A DNA stretch of 36,783 bases from Candidatus Nanopelagicales bacterium (GTDB taxonomy: Bacteria; Actinomycetota; Actinomycetes; S36-B12), in contig JAQTZL010000003.1 of assembly GCA_028687755.1 (NCBI GenBank), positions 208,712-245,494 on the forward strand. Direction: 5' to 3'. The notes under the pieces are model-generated. The model searched no databases. It was given only the letters and a program-made list of their open reading frames with translations, and was not told where the DNA came from. Below, piece by piece: positions 35,146 to 36,783 of the stretch. A program made the position numbers and the translations under genes. The stretch's first letter is position 1; each line of letters starts with the position of its first letter.

Positions 35146-36621
35146 ATGTCAGTTGCATTTGACCGCCTTCCACCAGGAGCCATGCTCATTGGTCAGGATT
35201 GGATCAGTGATTCATCCGGTGGAGTGTTTGAACACATCTACCCAGCAACAGGCAAGGTCAACGCCACGATCACGATGGCAGGCCCTGAAGAAATCGATCG
35301 TGCCGTGACCACCGCTTGGGCAGCCCAGCAGGTCTGGATGAAGATCACGGTTGATAAGCGCCGCGACATTCTGCTTCGCCTCGCTGATCTTGTTGAGCAG
35401 CACATGGCTGAACTGGTGTGGATGACCACCCAAGACATTGGCATTCCAATTGGCGCTGCAGGCGTGCACCCAAATCAGTTGGTGCGCTTCCTTCGGTACT
35501 ACGCCGGCTGGATGGATAAGTCCTTCGGCTACACCACTCCAGTGTCGCAATCGCGCGACGTCAACATGATTGATTACGAGCCATATGGCGTCGTTGCAGT
35601 GATCGTTCCTTGGAACGCTCCACTGTTCATTCTTGGTATGGCTGTTGCTCCTGCACTTGCTGCCGGTAACGCCGTGGTGATTAAGCCACCTGAGCTCGCT
35701 CCATTGAGCGCACTGCGCTTTGGTGAGTTGTGCCTTGAAGCGGGATTGCCACCAGGCTTGGTCAACATCGTTCCTGGCGGCCCAGATGTTGGCGATGCAC
35801 TTGTGCGTCACAAGGGTGTGCGCAAGATTCACTTCACCGGTGGCGGATCAACAGCAAAGATCATCACTCGCGCTGCAGCTGACAACCTCACGCCAGTAGC
35901 AACTGAATTGGGTGGCACCGCAGCAACATTGGTGTTCCCAGATATTGATGACATCCAGAAGACAGCAATGATGGCTGCCATCAGTGGCCCATTGGCTCAA
36001 AGCGGACAGCACTGTGCATGCGCGGTGCGCTTGATGGTCCACGATTCGATTTACGATGAATTCGCTGCTGCCTACGTGTCAGTCATCGAAAACGCCAAGA
36101 TCGGTGATCCGTTGGCTAAGGACACCATGGTTGGACCACTCGTCACCGAAGGCGCCATGCAGCGCATTTTGAGCCATGTGGATCGCGCAGTTGATCAGAA
36201 GATGGGCACCTTGCTCACGGGTGGTCAGCAAGTGAGCTCACAGATGGAAGGTGAATTCACTGGTGGTTACTTTGTTTCGCCGGCGGTGTTCGGCGATGTC
36301 GATAACCGCAGTGATTTGGCACAGGTGGAAACCTTTGGTCCAGTGATTTCATTGCTGCGCTTCAGTGACACAGCTGAAGCCGTGCGCATGGCTAATGACA
36401 CCGACTTTGGTCTGAATGCTTACGTGCACACCAACAATCTGAAGACGGCTCACAGCGTTGCTCGTAGCCTGCAATCAGGTTCGGTGTGGGTGAACTGCTT
36501 CAGCAACGTTGCTCCACAAAGCCCATACGGTGGCTACAAGCAAAGCGGTGTGGGGCGCGCTGGTGGCATTGAAGGCCTGCGTGAATTCCAGCAAGCTAAG
36601 ACCATTCGTATCGGCATGTAA
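35146..36621 (+). CDS. NAD(P)-dependent aldehyde dehydrogenase
   Basis: A 491-aa aldehyde dehydrogenase that oxidises an aldehyde to the acid. Catalytic Cys290 lies in SGQHCACAV and the general base E254 in TELGGTAA. The cofactor loop reads VPWNAPLFILGM, then KPPELAPLSALRF, FTGGGSTAKII and ETFGPVISLLRF. Length is normal. Spacing between Glu and Cys (36) is two residues longer than the usual 34. Substrate is not evident from sequence; it stands alone, with no pathway partners in the window. An insertion sequence starts about 35 nt after its stop. Confidence 0.93.
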   Translation: MSVAFDRLPPGAMLIGQDWISDSSGGVFEHIYPATGKVNATITMAGPEEIDRAVTTAWAAQQVWMKITVDKRRDILLRLADLVEQHMAELVWMTTQDIGIPIGAAGVHPNQLVRFLRYYAGWMDKSFGYTTPVSQSRDVNMIDYEPYGVVAVIVPWNAPLFILGMAVAPALAAGNAVVIKPPELAPLSALRFGELCLEAGLPPGLVNIVPGGPDVGDALVRHKGVRKIHFTGGGSTAKIITRAAADNLTPVATELGGTAATLVFPDIDDIQKTAMMAAISGPLAQSGQHCACAVRLMVHDSIYDEFAAAYVSVIENAKIGDPLAKDTMVGPLVTEGAMQRILSHVDRAVDQKMGTLLTGGQQVSSQMEGEFTGGYFVSPAVFGDVDNRSDLAQVETFGPVISLLRFSDTAEAVRMANDTDFGLNAYVHTNNLKTAHSVARSLQSGSVWVNCFSNVAPQSPYGGYKQSGVGRAGGIEGLREFQQAKTIRIGM

Positions 36622-36663
36622 TTGCCGCCACGAACACGAAGGGCCGGTATCCAGATTGAACTG

Positions 36664-36708
36664 AACCCCCTTAGTTGGACTCGTAATTGGGAGTCTGACT
36701 GAGGGGTT
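36664..36708 (+). promoter_or_regulatory. Hairpin covering the transposase ribosome binding site
   Basis: AACCCCCTTAGT (36664-36675) pairs almost fully with ACTGAGGGGTT (36698-36708), and GACTC (36678-36682) with GAGTC (36691-36695) inside it. The Shine-Dalgarno GAGGGG (36701-36706), 8 nt before ATG 36715, is within the stem and thus hidden in transcripts that enter from outside. Confidence 0.5.
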
Positions 36709-36714
36709 TGGTTT

Positions 36715-36783
36715 ATGGGTAAGGAGAGGTTGCCTGAAGCCGTCCGTGTGGCGGCTCAGGCTTTGTTCGATCAAGGATGTGGC
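36715..36783 (+). CDS. Transposase OrfA start (partial)
   Basis: The frame from ATG 36715 runs to the window edge and gives 23 residues (MGKERLPEAVRVAAQALFDQ and three more). Basic N-terminus and the A-x-x-L-F-D-x-G pattern match the start of helix-turn-helix OrfA proteins of IS3-like elements. Too short to confirm. Confidence 0.5.
   Translation, partial: MGKERLPEAVRVAAQALFDQGCG

Larger units (their letters stand above)
36657..36783 (+). mobile_element. Left end of an IS3-family-like insertion sequence (truncated by window)
   Basis: The stretch starting TGAACTGAACCCCCTTAG at 36657 resembles, from memory, terminal inverted repeats of IS3-family (IS150-type) elements, which begin with TG and carry a run of C followed by TTGGAC. 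An ORF starts 58 nt later, as expected for orfA. The right end and target duplication are outside the window, so the family call is provisional. Confidence 0.55.

Noticed and set aside
35212..35832. 206-codon frame antisense to the aldehyde dehydrogenase
   Set aside because: The sense strand encodes a full-length enzyme with all motifs, and no start signal supports the antisense frame.

Overview
The window is chromosomal DNA of an actinobacterium, probably a planktonic freshwater or marine lineage of moderate GC content. Three things support this: several genes with no visible ribosome binding site but a TAnnnT box 5-7 nt before the start codon (leaderless genes); actinobacterial gene orders (sucC-sucD-DUF6350/PerM-purN-purH, and folD/DUF3017/mdh); and a heliorhodopsin that closely resembles, from memory, the freshwater actinobacterial prototype 48C12. 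The exact genus cannot be read from the sequence.

Layout. 1-446: tail of a secreted repeat protein. 488-2704: PcrA/UvrD helicase. 2707-4302: HipBA-like toxin-antitoxin pair behind a 43-bp palindrome. 4328-6162 (minus): DrrAB-like ABC exporter. 6256-6894 (minus): DUF3800 protein. 7155-9225: succinyl-CoA synthetase (sucCD), ending in a strong terminator. 9303-10097: heliorhodopsin. 10131-14480: DUF6350/PerM-like membrane protein, a second membrane protein, purN and purH. 14510-15466: DMT/YdcZ transporter. 15693-21390: three tightly overlapping genes for a membrane polysaccharide system (BcsB-like protein, GT-C glycosyltransferase, and a GT2 synthase with an N-terminal MshEN-type tandem motif). 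21435-22286: folD. 22352-22909: a second DUF3800-like protein. 23009-24082 (minus): old yellow enzyme. 24121-24447: DUF3017 protein. 24444-25141 (minus): a toxin-antitoxin pair with an 18-bp operator. 25223-26341: hisC. 26475-28720: mdh and icd. 28754-32332: Bcr/CflA exporter, CorC-like protein and trpS. 32362-34989 (minus): GLUG-repeat secreted protein and D-Ala-D-Ala carboxypeptidase. 35146-36621: aldehyde dehydrogenase. From about 36657 an IS3-like insertion sequence begins and runs off the window.

Themes. Central carbon metabolism (SucCD, Mdh, Icd) and purine synthesis (PurN, PurH) form the core. Accessory genes (two toxin-antitoxin modules, two DUF3800 proteins, the polysaccharide operon, heliorhodopsin, the IS) sit between core blocks. 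The most interesting system is the 15.7-21.4 kb operon. It looks like a polysaccharide synthase whose catalytic subunit carries a possible cyclic-di-GMP sensor at its N-terminus instead of the PilZ domain used by cellulose synthase. The heliorhodopsin keeps all the residues I can align to the Schiff base lysine, counterion and retinal pocket. No intergenic gap exceeds 300 bases. No rRNA, tRNA or CRISPR array was recognised.
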